A stretch of DNA of 64,000 nt from Cylicocyclus nassatus (lineage: Eukaryota; Nematoda; Chromadorea; Rhabditida; Strongylidae), in NCBI GenBank assembly GCA_958299035.1, contig CATQJL010000112.1:83842636-83906635 (forward strand). The letters are read 5' to 3'. Shown in pieces: positions 12,059 to 23,746 of this stretch. Made by a program: the position numbers and the translations under genes. The notes under the pieces are model-generated. The model did not search any database, had not been told where the DNA came from, and saw nothing but the letters and a program-made list of their open reading frames with translations. The stretch's first letter is position 1; each line of letters starts with the position of its first letter.

Positions 12059-12260
12059 GGCCCCGGGCAGACTTCACGCGATTTGATCGTCGCGACTCAG
12101 TCGCGACGAGACAACTGTTACAACATCATTCCATGCTGATCAACTTGCATTCGGTTGTGTTACTTTTCCAGCCTGTCATTTTTGACTGTAAAATGAAAAT
12201 GAATGGAAATCTTGGCGATTAGATCGCGACGATTAAGTCGCGTGAAGTCTGACCGGGGCC
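12059..12260. mobile_element. Harbinger-like MITE, about 200 bp
   Basis: The ends GGCCCCGGGCAGACTTCACG and CGTGAAGTCTGACCGGGGCC are inverted and flanked by TAA on both sides (12056-12058 and 12261-12263). GC-rich termini with a 3-bp TAA duplication fit PIF/Harbinger. Inside are two inverted TCGCGACGA/TCGCGACTGA blocks. Confidence 0.82.
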
Positions 12261-12382
12261 TAAGGTACATCATGGTGGGCATTTTTGCTCTACAGAATAA
12301 AACCAAATGCAAGCAAATCAATTGAAAAATTAGAGTTTATGAATTTTTGAAACAGCGAGTGAACTTTCAGTCTAATCTAATA

Positions 12383-13064
12383 TTAGGTTGGTGCAAAAGT
12401 TCCGTCATTCGTTCATTTTTCTTAAAATTGTAAGTTTTGGCCGTGCTATCTAAAGACTCTCTATACAAACTGAATTTCATTCAGTGGAAAATTTCATGTT
12501 TTCTGTAATAATGCCTATGCAGTTTTCTAATATGTATGAGTGATGATTTTCGAGGTGGAAGCAGAAGACTTCGGTCGTTTCAAAACAGGTCGCCAAAAAA
12601 AGAAACCAACCCTAGAAATCGGGGCAAGTTCAAATTTCATGATCTACTCTTTCTCACCAAGCAAAGTTTGCAGATCTAACCTCTCTGCGAATAGTTATGG
12701 TTTTTGAGCAACCAAGTCATTACAGCAAAATTTGATTTTTTCCAGCATCGTTTTCGAAAAACATAATTCTTCAAAGAGATTTTCAATTTACCAAATTCTA
12801 CTCATAAAATAAGAGTGAATAATGAACTTATATTGCTGTATCGAAATCTACCGTGAGTTTCACACGTTTACGATCTAACTTAAAATGACAAGGCTAAGTG
12901 CTTGGGCTGCCGCTGCCACTACAAAATCGTGATCTTCTCTATCAACAAAAATTAACAAAAGTAAGAGTGTGCAGATCCACATCCATAATTAATGGTTTTT
13001 CAAAATAATTTTTGAAAAACCATTAATAAAACCATTCATCGACAAAACTTTTCCGCTAACCTAA
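12383..13064. mobile_element. Mariner-like MITE (TTAGGTTGGTGCAAAAGT ends)
   Basis: The left end TTAGGTTGGTGCAAAAGTTC follows TA and the right end GAC AAAACTTTTCCGCTAACCTAA precedes TA. TTAGGTTGGTGCAAAAGT is the terminal sequence typical of mariner elements. No transposase frame was seen. Confidence 0.82.
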
Positions 13065-13108
13065 TATTCTAGCTTTTCATTAAAGCTTATCCTATCACAA
13101 ATCTCCTA

Positions 13109-14500
13109 TTAGGTCAGTGCAAAAGTTTTGTCAGTTTTTTCAATCCATCGGCAAACACGTTAGAATAAAGATAAACTAATAATTCAAAATGTATCCGATG
13201 CAGAATTTCTTCCTCTTTCCAGCTTCTAAACATCCATTGTGTTTCGTTGCGAGAATGACGAGATATTTGCTGGAAATTATAACCACTCGTTTTTACCATG
13301 TCCAACTTTCGCTAATTTTCAAAATTTTTGTATGAGACTTTCGGAGGAGCCCCAATAACCGGCAGATAGTGTAAGCCTTTTGCCAACAGATGCAATTTTT
13401 TTCTTCTTTTCAGCTGCTTTTTTAGATTTTTGCTAAATAATTTTCTAAAAGTCTTGTGTTTTGGCAAAATACGATAACATGTTTTTGCACCAAACACTGC
13501 AAAACCTGTGAAAACTGAGGTTTTAACACATGATTATCACTACCGTACAGTGGCGTACCCAGGATTTCGGCTCGGGGGGGGCGCGACAAAAATTTTTTTC
13601 TAAAGAAGGTGCGTGGCGTTAGCCACGCACTCCGAAAAAATCTTTGGGGTGCTTCTCAAAATTTTTCCGGGTCCCCGACCCCTAAAATCTGGAAAAAGGG
13701 GGCGTGGCGTCAGCCACGCCCCCGAAAAAAAATTTTTTATAAGGCTAAAATGAATTTTTAAAAAAATTTAAAAATTATTTTAATTATTTACAAGTAAAAA
13801 CAAGTCACTTGCACATTTTTATAACCCATGTAAGTAACTTTCAAAAATTTCGCGACCCGTTCTCGGGGGGGGCGCGCGCCCCCCCCCCGCCCCCCCCCCC
13901 CTCGGTACGCCACTGCTACCGTATCATTACAAAGTAAATGAGCGATATTCGCTTCAATTTATGAAGATTTTGAAAAATAGGTTACGTCAGTGCGCACTCC
14001 TGAAATTGACAAACACTGCGATTTTCCTTACAAATTTCGCTTGTTTTGGCATAAAAAAACAAGTGTTAGAAAGAGGAGAAAAATCTGCATCGAATGGGGA
14101 CTGAAGTGTTAAACATTTTATGTTCTACGAGGTCAAAAAAGGGTGAATGTAAAATTTGGTCACATCAAAAAATAAATCGTAGAATTCGTGGAAGACAAGA
14201 TGTAGGCTACAAAAAATTGCTTCTGTTGGCAAAATTGCCCTATCTGCTGTTTATTAGGACTCCTCCGAGAGTCTCATACAAAAAATTTGAGAATTAGCGA
14301 AGGTTGGACATGGTACAAACAAGTGGTTGTAATTTCCAGCATATATCTTGTCACTCTCGCAACGAAACACAATGGGAGTTTAGCAGCCGGAAAGGGGAAG
14401 AAATTCTGCATCGGATACATTTTAAAATGTTTGTTTATCTTCATTCTAGCGTGTTTGCCGATGGATTGAAAAAACTGACAAAACTTTTGCACCGACCTAA
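13109..14500. mobile_element. Mariner-like MITE with ~290-bp inverted repeats
   Basis: Long inverted repeats run about 13109-13390 and 14220-14500, beginning TTAGGTCAGTGCAAAAGTTT and flanked by TA. Open frames in the arms are mirror artefacts with no domain. The unique middle is interrupted by a hAT-like element at 13548-13915. Confidence 0.88.
13548..13915. mobile_element. hAT-like MITE nested in mariner-like MITE
   Basis: Ends CAGTGGCGTACC and GGTACGCCACTG are inverted and flanked by a perfect 8-bp duplication CTACCGTA (13540-13547 and 13916-13923). Inside are G/C homopolymer runs and hairpin-forming repeats of GTGGCGT(T/C)AGCCACGC. Confidence 0.92.
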
Positions 14501-14502
14501 TA

Positions 14503-15515
14503 TTTTCATCTAAGATAGTCACGAATAAATAATCTCTGCAATAGCAAAAAAATCATCATCAAGAAAAACCAATATGATGGGCTTGAGCATGTCTTTATGA
14601 ATTTTGAAAATAAAACGGGGCAAGAATGGAGAACACAATCCTTCAAAAAGTGTTCACTTTAGAGATAGAATATTTCTAGGTTTTTACTATTACAAAACTT
14701 ATCATACGACCTTACGAGAGTATTGGCTCAATAAAATAAGAATGAAAAACGTTTGGAGTAAGATGTGACAACGATCATTGAAAAGATCGATGTGAATGCG
14801 TACGAAGAAGAGATTTGACCCATATTCGAGAGGGCTGCGGTTACGAGGACACACGCAGAGGTTACGACTGTTGCTGTTCTTGCGCGAATTCGCCGATATG
14901 ACGTATGTATCGTTTTGGAAAGTTCCTGGTAAATCTGAATGGGAGACGGTCAAGAGGCGCGATTTCTTCGGGTGTCACCAATTTAAAACTCTAATTTAGT
15001 GCTATGCGAGTCTTCAAAAGTTACCAGCTAAAGTGCATTAGCTTACTATCTGGCTGAGGTCACCACTTGCTGAGTTTCATGGTTTTTGCTATGAATCGGA
15101 CTGAAATATTTACGAATTTGTTCTGAAATGCATTTTCATGAGTTTTTGACCTTCAAAATTGCTGTTTTAAATTTTTTCTAAAATATCAAGATTGAACAAC
15201 TCATGCAACTATCTAATTTATCTTCTTCTAAATTTCATATACTTCTAGAAAGTTGCAGAACACTTATTATGTGCTATTTGGTGTCCAGCTGGCAATAAAA
15301 ATCGCGCCTCTTGACATACACCCAATCTGAATCTATGTTTGATTGTTTGCTCCTGAACGGCAATATTTGAGATGAAATGGCTATCTGCATATTTGAAGGT
15401 GATAATATGATGCACCTGATAGTGTGCAAAAAGCTGTAATATGTGGTAAAAATAATTTGATTGCCAAAATACCTCCAAAGAAATAAATATACCAAAAAAT
15501 AAAATGTGCTCAGAT
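14503..15515. other. Intergenic with a weak inverted pair
   Basis: No gene was found. GTCAAGAGGCGCGATTTCTT (14950 area) and the inverted AAAAATCGCGCCTCTTGAC (15297-15315) suggest a decayed inverted-repeat element, but its ends and target duplication could not be placed. Confidence 0.4.
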
Positions 15516-15830
15516 CAGTGGCGTACCCGGGATTTCGGCTCGGGGGGGGGGGGGGGGGACGCGGCAAAAAAATTTTTCAAATGAAGGTGCGTGGCGTTAG
15601 CCACGCATTCCGAAAAATTTTTAGGGGGCTTCTCAACAATTTTGCGGGCCCCCCCGAAAATTTTTTTTATAAGGCTAATTTGAATTTTTAAAAAATTTAA
15701 AAAATTATTTTAATTGTTTACAAAAATAAACAAGTCATTTGCACATTTTTATAACTCATGTAAGTAACTTTCAAAAATTTCGCGACCCGTTCTCGGGGAG
15801 GGGGGGGCGCCCCCCCCCCCGCACTAGCTC
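15516..15830. mobile_element. hAT-like MITE, right end missing
   Basis: This is a close relative of 13548-13915: the left end CAGTGGCGTACCCGGGATTT, the GTGCGTGGCGTTAGCCACGC hairpin and the AATTGTTTACAAAAATAAAC interior are all present. The expected GGTACGCCACTG terminus and 8-bp duplication are absent on the right, so the copy is truncated in or after the C-run. Confidence 0.8.
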
Positions 15831-15879
15831 CCAAACCAGTCTCAGCTTGGTCCTCTTTGTAATATTTTCGTAATCAGCG

Positions 15880-16290
15880 TGCTCACTCCCTCCCCCCCCC
15901 CCCCCCCGCCGGTGTCAACTCCCAACCTCTTAGATGAAACTCGAAACAAACGCAAAAAATCGATAAAATCAATATCGATCAGTGGCGAAAATCAGCCTAA
16001 GACATTCCCCCCTCACAGAAGTGTAACCTTTGATTCAAATGGCTTGGCAGCTAGAAGGCGGGGCTTTGTGACCTAATCAAGGCCGCTCGAGCATGCGACG
16101 CAGTCTGCGTTTATCACCCGCGCGTGCTCTCTGATCATTACTAAGTCGTAATGAGGTCATGAAGCCCCGCGTATGTGTGCCAAGTTTGGTCCGGATCGCT
16201 TCAGATATTGAATTTTCTATTCGGAACATAAGTACACACATACAGACAGACAAATACACAAACAGACATTCAGCTTTATTTATGCAGATT
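15880..16290. repeat. Dispersed repeat tail with fold-back insertion
   Basis: The block CCAACTCCCAACC..TCGATAAAATCAATATCGA followed by GTGTGCCAAGTTTGGTCCGG and a CAGACAGACA-rich end matches 26500-26697. Such tails are common at the 3' ends of RTE-type non-LTR elements; that link is inference. The fold-back 16026-16172 interrupts the two halves. Confidence 0.5.
16026..16172. repeat. Fold-back repeat, same family as 4424-4572
   Basis: TTTGATTCAAATGGCTTGGC, AAGGCGGGGCTTTGTGACCT and the inverted AGGTCATGAAGCCCCGC are arranged as at 4424-4572, with the central CGCGCGTGCTCTCTGATCAT in opposite orientation. Confidence 0.6.
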
Positions 16291-16557
16291 ACACAAATTC
16301 GACTGCAAAGAATTTCTTTAGAAATCAAGATTTTTCTGGGCTCAAAATACCATGATGGCAGAGTGTCCACATTCGTTTCGTCAACGCATCGCGTGGAAGG
16401 GCATCTGGTTCAACCAGTCACATCGGCCTCATCGATCCGCTAGACCTCCGCGGCGCGGGTGCGAGGCTACGTATGTAAAGGACGCTGCATTTGAAACAAA
16501 CTATATACTTTTTTCATAAAGAAGTTCTACAGCATAAAGTTGTACTCCCTCAATGTA

Positions 16558-17038
16558 CTGGGTTGGAAAGAAAAGAATGTCGTTTTTAGCAGAGCAATCG
16601 GTGATTAAAAAAATGGGTGAGTATTATTCGATAGAAAAGAAGCTACAAAATGACCTACAAAATTTGGCTGAAATCATGACTGACGCAAAGTATAAAGCCA
16701 AAACAGAAGAACAACTCATGGTGCCAAAAAATGGGATTGTCGCCCTAAAAAACTCACAAACCTTTCACTTGTTCACTCACCTGTGACAGGCGCATAACTT
16801 ATCCATTGGTACAACTGCTATGATTTTTCATGCTTAGAAATCGAGAAGAAATTAAAACATAAAATGGCAAACTCCGCCCCTGTGGCCCCGGGCTTCTCCC
16901 AAAAATACCGTTATATACTACAAACCTTCGAAACTCTAAGCATAAGATTTTCCTTGGATATGTCTTAATCTTTGCAAAAAATGGTTTTTAGCTGAAAGAA
17001 AAAATTGAAAAGGCGGCATTCTTTTCTTTCCAACCCAA
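16558..17038. mobile_element. Mariner-like MITE (TGGGTTGGAAAG ends)
   Basis: The inverted ends TGGGTTGGAAAGAAAAGAAT and ATTCTTTTCTTTCCAACCCA are identical over about 22 bp and flanked by TA (16556-16557 and 17039-17040). An internal 77-residue frame (16553-16786) runs from the terminus and has no domain I know, so I do not call it a gene. Confidence 0.88.
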
Positions 17039-17171
17039 TATACAAAGCTTATCTACAGTGTCTCTTGCATCAGCATCTCCACTCCCGCGCTGGACTCTGC
17101 GTCTCTTCCGCGAACATGCACTCTAATCACCTCCAAGCGACGGCACATATGAATGTCCTATGTGCAGTGTA

Positions 17172-17849
17172 CAGGGTGTCCCAAAAAAATGTATCGAACG
17201 TTTGATCGTTGATATCTCTCTTCCCAAAAAGTCTTTTGCCTTGCTTCAGGTACAGTTTTGTAGAGCTGGCTTCAACTTAGATTTGCATTATAGAACGAAT
17301 CACTCATCTGTCTTCATTGCGGTAGGATTACGATAGAAACTTGAAACATATGGTGTCAATGTGGAAAAAGCTGCCGTTTCAAAATTTTTCAAAAATATGT
17401 GAAAACTTGTGTAGGGGGTTTTTATGGACGCTGAGTTCAATACTCAACTATTCACAAAATTATAAAGCTTTCTAAACGGTGTAACCGCACTTTTTAAGAA
17501 CATTGAAAAAATGGCTGCTACCTCTTACCTGGCATAACTCTTCAATGAAGCATCATAACAAATTGGTAACTTTACAGTTAACATCAGCAACTCTAATTAG
17601 CCTAGTTTAAAAGTTTTCAGGCTGTTTTGTTTCCTTTTTGGGGCAAAATATGGCCTTTCATTGCTTAAAACACTCTTTGAAGTTTCTACCGTAATCCTAC
17701 AGTAACGAAAAGAGATGAACGATCCTTTCTATAATGCAAATCTAAGTTGAAGCCAGCTCTACAAATTGGTACCTGAAGCAAGGGAAAAGACTTCTTTAGA
17801 AGAGAGATATTAACGATCAAACGTTCGATATATTTTTTGGGACACCCTG
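17172..17849. mobile_element. Mariner/Tc1-like MITE (CAGGGTGTCCC family)
   Basis: The ends CAGGGTGTCCCAAAAAAATG and CATATTTTTT..GGGACACCCTG-type inverted sequence are flanked by TA. The next 35 bp (ATCGAACGTTTGATCGTTGA and its inverse) also pair. Length and interior match 4866-5529. Confidence 0.88.
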
Positions 17850-17861
17850 TATATGCGTGGG

Positions 17862-18090
17862 CACATTTGGGGTCTGATAAGTTTTTTATGGCGTGCGAAA
17901 GTGTTCAGATTTTAGCTTCTGACTGGTGATGTGCTAAAGCCTTTGCGAACACTTACGAGCAGCCTTACAAACTTGCTTTGCTTTATCAAACGAACCTAGC
18001 TTCCTAATTAAAATTGAAAAAGTGTGACTTATTGCGGGAAGAAATCAAAATTGTAAAAACTTATGAGAATAACCCAACAGCTTTTGAACC
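17862..18090. repeat. One-sided copy of a mariner-like arm
   Basis: Blocks such as AAGTGTTCAGATTTT, CTTGCTTTGCTTTATC and AAAAAGTGTGACTTATTG match the arm at 33960-34161 and, inverted, 27481-27720. The opposite arm was not found. Confidence 0.5.
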
Positions 18091-20252
18091 CCACTTAGAA
18101 CTGAAACCAACATTAAATTTTTCTCATTTGAGGAATCTAAGTCAAACGACAAATACAACGTGGAGTGTTCAAAGGAGTCAATGAAAGAGGACACGGAAGA
18201 TGTTCCAAGGATGTTTATCAAACAGAAACTGATGCTAATAATTGAATTCTATTGTCGGGAGAATAAGAAGGAAAGCTACCCAACTCAGCTCGGCCTTTTG
18301 GTAAGGGATGAAAATATATATTCTAAATCAGCTTCAAACGTTGATTCCAAATATGCTATTCTTAGCTCGACGCACCATTCCGAAGCGAGTTATGAGCTTT
18401 TTGCTGCGCAAAAATGGCGTTTTACAGAACATGGGGAGACTGCTAGCAGGTAAAAATCTGCAAGGAAAAGTGCTGAGATACCGAAATAGCACAAATCTAG
18501 TCTTTGCTCAAAAAAAAGGTTAACGCAAGTGTATTAGCGCTTAGATCTTGATGCCGTGGGCCAGTGAGTCGATGAGTATGCAAATCGTGGCCAGAAAAAA
18601 AATGCAATCACAAGATTCAGAATGAAGCGCCGCAGCTAGAAATGGCATATTTCAAATCAGTGTTTGAAGCTAATTCAGAATATATATAAGCTTCTTTCCA
18701 AAAAGCCGAGCTAAGTTAAGTACTTTCCCGTAAAATCATTTTCACTGAAGTGTAGAGGCACTACTGTGAAATAGATACAACAAGATAAGATAATCAGTAG
18801 GCTACAAAACTCCTCAAACATAATGAATAACATACATCGAAATCTCAGCTGTGTAGACGGATTTTCATCTCCTTGAGAGACACCGTAAAGGGTCAAACTA
18901 TGGCCCTGTAGCGAATAGCAAATAGCACTAGCAAATCCGAGTCACACTTGGTTGCGGACACAGTATATTGCGCTGGCACTAACTATATCTAATACATTTT
19001 AACTCGTTCACATAAATTAGCTCTTCCCCGTCAATTGGCAAAGCAAGATAGAATCAGCAAAGGCGAGGTGTTTAATCCATCTGTAAACATAAACTGCGTT
19101 GGCATCAACCGTAAGTCTTTGAAAGGCACGTACTATAATTCTTCCTTGAAGCAGTATAGTTCTGCAACACTAAGTCATACAGGCTTGAGTCGCAATCGCG
19201 AATTTCTGTTTGAAAGAGAACCGCAATCAAGAAAAGAATCGAAGTGACTCGAAAAAAAGCGGAAACACGGAACGAAAACGGTCAACTCAACATGGAGAAC
19301 CACAGCAGTTTCGCAATTGACACAGTGCAGAATCATCTCAAAGGCAGTGGCTCGGCAGTTCGACAACAGGATATTCATCGTTCTTGTCTCCCCTGGATGA
19401 GCTAAGTCTAAAACTTGCTTTCAAGCTTTTGAAGATATTGATAACTCGCTTTTCTGGATGTGGAAGCTGCTATCTGGGCTAGAAGAGGAAGCCGGCCCTT
19501 TGTAGAACGATTGGCTGCTGAAGCCATAATCCAACTACCGCCGAGATGGTGGTGTGTCCTCACTTGGGTCCAAGAGTCAATTGCTCTTACGGGGGGGGGG
19601 GGGAGGGGGACTTTCGCTTCCCGCCCAAACATTACACACTCGGAATAGCGAGTACCACATATTTTTGTAAGCTGCAAGGCACATTTTAGCCTCAGCTCAT
19701 CCAGGGGAATTGAAAACGATTGCTACTTCAAAGTCGCTCTGCCGAACCGCTGCACTTAACGGCTTCACCGATTTGGCTGCGTATACCCGCATCGGCCCCG
19801 CATCGGCTCCAACTCCGGGGAAGTTCCGAAATTTGCCAGCGATGCGCGCAATGCAAAATTTGATTAGCGGGATGCAAAATTCATTTCCGCGGCAAGCTCC
19901 GGGCTTCGACTTTTGTGACGTCACCTCGAGGCGACCGCCTTTTCTGGCCGCTCCGATGTAAAAGTTTCCGCGGAATGTTCGAGAGATTGTCTGAACGCTG
20001 TAGCGCAAAGCTGATAGCTGCTATCTAAAACAGAACTTGGCCTATTAGTAGGTGATAAGCATTTAGTTTTCCACATTGCTTCTGCCGCTTGCCATGGTGC
20101 ACCCATATAAAGTTCTGCCACGCTTAGACGTTCAGTTTCGAAAACTTTTGCTGCTGTTTTTTCTCAAACGTAAAGTCGAGAATGAGCACTGTGTCAAGTA
20201 CCAAAAAAATCCATTTTTGGCATTGTCCTATTTTTTCACACTTCTGCACTGA

Positions 20253-20730
20253 CAAGGGAGGATGGTTGGTCGAAGTGGCCTTTTGAGATGGGTTGCATAC
20301 CATGTTGGAGGGCATAAAATGCTGATTCTAAATATGTCTTCATTATATGCGGTGTATACCATGCGTTCCTGCACGAGAAGTTATGAGCGTTACTGAGGAA
20401 AAAAATTGAAAGTGCAAATAATATAAAAACAGTAGTAACATTTTTCCTGGCGCTTAAATGGACCAGTGATAATTTTTCCAGCACTCTGTAAAATAAATAC
20501 CTCTTAAAAAGATAAATCCACACTCCGGCTGTCGCATTCAAGCGCTGGGAAAATGTTTGAAATTGTTTTGTCCCAGAAAAACATTTATTTGTTTACTTCT
20601 TTGAACGCTCATAACTCCTCGTTCAGGAACGCTCCGCAGACAAGGAGCACAGATTTGGGATCAGCATTACGCCCTCCAACATCGTATACAAATCACCGCA
20701 AAAGGAACTTCGATGACCATCCTTCCCTTG
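20253..20730. mobile_element. Harbinger-like MITE (CAAGGGA family), member 1
   Basis: The ends CAAGGGAGGATGG and CCATCCTTCCCTTG are inverted, with 3-bp direct flanks TGA (20250-20252 and 20731-20733). Internal arms (CTCATAACT and GATTC..ATCAGCAT blocks) also pair. Other members: 52814-53275, 63025-63492 and a cut copy at 63934-64000. Confidence 0.8.
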
Positions 20731-20864
20731 TGAGTCCCTGAAGAAGTCCAAGTAATACATAGGAGAAACCTTATAGGTTACAAAGCAGTTTGTTGCTCCG
20801 TTTATATAACTCACTATAATTTTTTGATAACATCTGATGTCATTTAATGCAGCTTCTTCATTTA

Positions 20865-22418
20865 CCCTAAAATCCGTCATATAAGATCGGCTCGCAGTAA
20901 AGACCGCCTCGCCGATAAGACCGCAAAAGAGCTCTCAGTTAAGTCCGCTTTCGTGACAGCCTCGCGCGCCTCGCGCGCCGCCAAGTCCCGCGGATAAGTC
21001 CGCCTTATTTTTTCACATAAAAACAAGAAGGATGCGCAATTGCGCTGCCATTTTTGGTCTCAGAATGAACCGAAGCAACAAATCTTTATTCAGTTTCCAT
21101 TCCATGTTTATCATCATCAAAACGTGGCTGACCGATGGTGGTTCTTCTTCTAATGACTAAGTTCCTTTTCATCATAAACCGTTTGCACCACGATTCCGTT
21201 GCCTTGAAGTACTGCCGGCCAGATTCCTGCGCTAGCTGCAATGCCTTCGCTCGAATGTCCTCGACAAGCACTGCTCTGCTTGCTTCCCGCCTCTGCACAA
21301 TCCATGCATAGACAGCTTTCTCGATCTCCTCTACCTTTTGCTTCCCATAACGGTTGGCGCGTTTCCTCAGTGGCATATCCTCCAAATTCTCCTTATCGGC
21401 CTTCCATCTTCGAATCAGACGATCAGAGACTTCGTAGTGAACAGCGGCAGCCGATGTTCCATGTTCCAAGGCATATTGCACCACGTTAAGCTTAAAAAGC
21501 GCGGTGTAGGACTTCCTTCTGATAGCCATTGAGATGCGAGACACCTGAAAAGCTTAAGTCAAAGCATGTGAGACTATGCTGGAAAGGGCCCCGCGTGATT
21601 GTGAACTTCGCTGAGTTACCGGTCATTGCACACTGGAATCACGCGGAGTCCTATAAATTTGCGCTGGTCATCGAAAGGTTTACTCTTTTATACAAGGAAA
21701 AGCAGGCGGTATCAAATTTGACTACACTATCTTTTGTCTTGGATGTACAGGCTTAATGAAACAACAATTGAGGAAAATAACAAGGAAGCCTAATGCTTTG
21801 CTAAGGTTGAGCATTCTCAGACTGTCACTCTTCCGTTCAAGAAAGCATTTGACAAAAGCCGTATGGCATGGGTCAACAGAGACTACATTCAGAACATGAA
21901 AACATTAGAGGAAGCAAAAATGTAGGAGTCAGGTTCAAGGGTTGTAGCCTGTACGGGTTCGAGAGATGTAGTGAAAACATTGTCGCCTCCAAAACGATAA
22001 GATGAATGATAAGTTGAGATGATTGCAATGATGCAATGATGAAACCTATTATGATTCTTTTCATCGGCAGAAATCGCTCAATTTCATACAGGTGTCATAT
22101 ATAGGAAAAGAACTCACCTATCCAGCGTACGCGATGAAGAATCCGAGACGACCACCAAGTAGACTGTACGACTTGTCGAATCCTTGAGCTCTTTCTTTCA
22201 GGCGATATCGCGGCCTCGTTTAAATCTACACTGGCAAGCCACGCGAGCGGTCGCGCGCGTCTGTGCTCCTAGGTCGCGCTTGCTCATGCTCAGGACAGAC
22301 GGACGTATCTGCGAGACGATTTAGGCGGACTTATCTGTGACACCCTTTGCGGCGTTTTTCCATCGATTTTCCTGCCAAAACTGCAGATAAGTCCGCTCTT
22401 ATATGACGGATTTTAGGG
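20865..22418 (-). mobile_element. Pogo/Tigger-like element carrying a transposase fragment
   Basis: Inverted ends CCCTAAAATCCGTCATATAA and TTATATGACGGATTTTAGGG are flanked by TA (20863-20864 and 22419-22420), as in Tc1/mariner/pogo elements. The inner AAGTCCGC/GCGGACTTAT blocks repeat near both ends. The only recognisable gene is the DNA-binding part of a transposase (21086-21544), so the copy is non-autonomous. Confidence 0.85.
21086..21544 (-). CDS. CENP-B/pogo-type transposase N-terminus, truncated
   Basis: The 152-residue frame starts MSRISMAIRRKSYTALFKL. Residues about 9-50 (FKLNVVQYALEHGTSAAAV ... VSDRLIRRWK) match the psq/CENP-B N-terminal helix-turn-helix. Residues about 68-140 (KVEEIEKAVYAWIVQRREA ... 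KATESWCKRFMMKRNL) match the second, Tc5/CENP-B-type DNA-binding domain with its conserved W and F residues. Full pogo-family transposases continue into a DDE nuclease of several hundred residues. Here a stop follows at GMETE and only about 220 bp remain before the inverted repeat, so no catalytic domain can be encoded. It could still bind element ends if expressed, which is inference. Confidence 0.85.
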   Translation of the reverse strand: MSRISMAIRRKSYTALFKLNVVQYALEHGTSAAAVHYEVSDRLIRRWKADKENLEDMPLRKRANRYGKQKVEEIEKAVYAWIVQRREASRAVLVEDIRAKALQLAQESGRQYFKATESWCKRFMMKRNLVIRRRTTIGQPRFDDDKHGMETE

Positions 22419-22441
22419 TATGTAATGTGTGTTCTTTGCTC

Positions 22442-23050
22442 TTGAATCGTAGTAAAATCTTCGGAAATGAAATCGTCATGGTTCATGTTTTTAAATGAAC
22501 TCCAAGCTGCACTCTACACTTTTGAGATTCGATATGTCAAGCTCGTAAGTCGTAACCCAAGCTTGTTTTGTACAATTAGTGCTAAATCATAGACCATTAC
22601 CGGAAATCTCAAATTCGTAAGATTCATTGGTGTTTGATGCGTTTTTAATGGAAATGTTTGTTTGTGTTGTATTTTTTGTATCCTTTTAAACGTTGGCTGC
22701 ATTGTAATGCAAAAGTCAAGTTTCACTATTTTTCTTCTTGTACCGATTCCTCGGAGAAATCCGAGAAACGGACGGATTGAGCGAATCTTATAGGATACAA
22801 AACATGTTGTTTTCCCTTTTTCTCATCATAATGTCTTAATAGAATATATAATAGAACCGCCGGATTATTGCAGGCTTATCCAGACAAAAACGCAACAAAC
22901 ACCAATACATCTTTAGAAACAGACTTTTAAAAATGGTCTGTGTTTTAGCACTAATTGTACCACATATATGCATTCATGGTGCAGGGTGCAGCCTGGAGCT
23001 CACTTGGAAACATGTATAATAATATTTTCATTCCCGAAGATTTTACAGAT
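22442..23050. repeat. Fold-back module inside long repeat copy 1
   Basis: The arm AAATCTTCGGAAATGAAATC..GAACTCCAAGCTGCA pairs with ..TGCAGCCTGGAGCTC..TTCATTCCCGAAGATTTTA, and the inner ATTGGTGTTTGATGCG pairs with CGCAACAAACACCAAT. The equivalent in copy 2 (50232-52405) holds a 1.5-kb Tc1-like insertion. Confidence 0.65.
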
Positions 23051-23059
23051 CGACAGCAA

Positions 23060-23689
23060 AACACCCATTAGATAAGGGAAAAGTTGCATTAAAGGACATC
23101 GAGATCGCTCGCCGGTTGGCGTTCTCTACGAGGTTTGAGATGACCAAATATGGAAATTGGCAGCCTCAAATAAAATTTTATTGAAAAATTATGGCGAGCT
23201 ATGGACCGAGATCTTCTGTAAATCTTCAATCTGCGGAATAAGGTGCTTGTTTGGAAAAAAAGCGGAATTACTTTTGGGACTAGTATATATAATGCTAAAT
23301 TGGAACAAAAGTTTCGCGCCAAATTTGAAATACCATGACCTCCTTCCAGGTTCGATGAAAATAACATAATTCAAAAAGAGAAATCTTTATTGTTTCTGGT
23401 TATTGCAAAGCAGAGATCATCATAGTTATATCGCTGCAGTAAAATCTGCAGACACCTAAATTGCTTTTTCCCAACTTTCAATCCCTTAAAATGCTGAGAG
23501 TTCCGGAAAAACCTAACTTCACCTTTTATAGGTTACATGATCTAAGCTTTTCATCTAATATAGTAAAGTTGTGCTAGTTGGACGTTTACAAGAATTTGCG
23601 CTTTTCAATTTTTGTCTTTACGTTTCAATATTGTTTGAAATAAAATCTCTAATATGTACATATATAACTGACACTATAGAATACTGTAT
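23060..23689. other. Intergenic, nothing recognised
   Basis: A decayed inverted pair may be present (GGTTTGAGATGACCAAATAT versus TTGAAATACCATGACCTCC), but the ends could not be set. No gene was found. Confidence 0.4.
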
Positions 23690-23746
23690 ATTCCATAGTG
23701 TCAGTTTCTTACTTCAAACCAGGTTTGTCAGTGGCCTTTATTAGTA

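Larger units (their letters stand above)
18127..23046 (+). repeat. Long dispersed repeat, copy 1
   Basis: Patchy but collinear similarity to 47690-52410 in the same orientation. Examples are ATAAGATAATCAGTAGGCTA, GCGCAAAGCTGATAGCTGCT, ATTCATTGGTGTTTGATGCG and GCAGCCTGGAGCTCACTTGG. Copy 1 is interrupted by elements at 20253-20730 and 20865-22418 that copy 2 lacks. No intact gene was recognised inside; the open frames are short and not conserved between copies, so this is probably an old transposon or a duplicated non-coding segment. Confidence 0.65.

Noticed and set aside
14274..14522. Frames in the arms of the 13109-14500 element
   Set aside because: Similar peptides appear in the opposite arm (13114-13497) only because the arms are inverted copies.
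18160..18523. Possible protein MECSKESMKEDTEDVPRMF...
   Set aside because: The corresponding region of the second repeat copy (47720-47830) has stops and shifts, so there is no sign of coding conservation.
21241..21532. + strand frames at the transposase
   Set aside because: They are antisense shadows of the CENP-B-type frame at 21086-21544.
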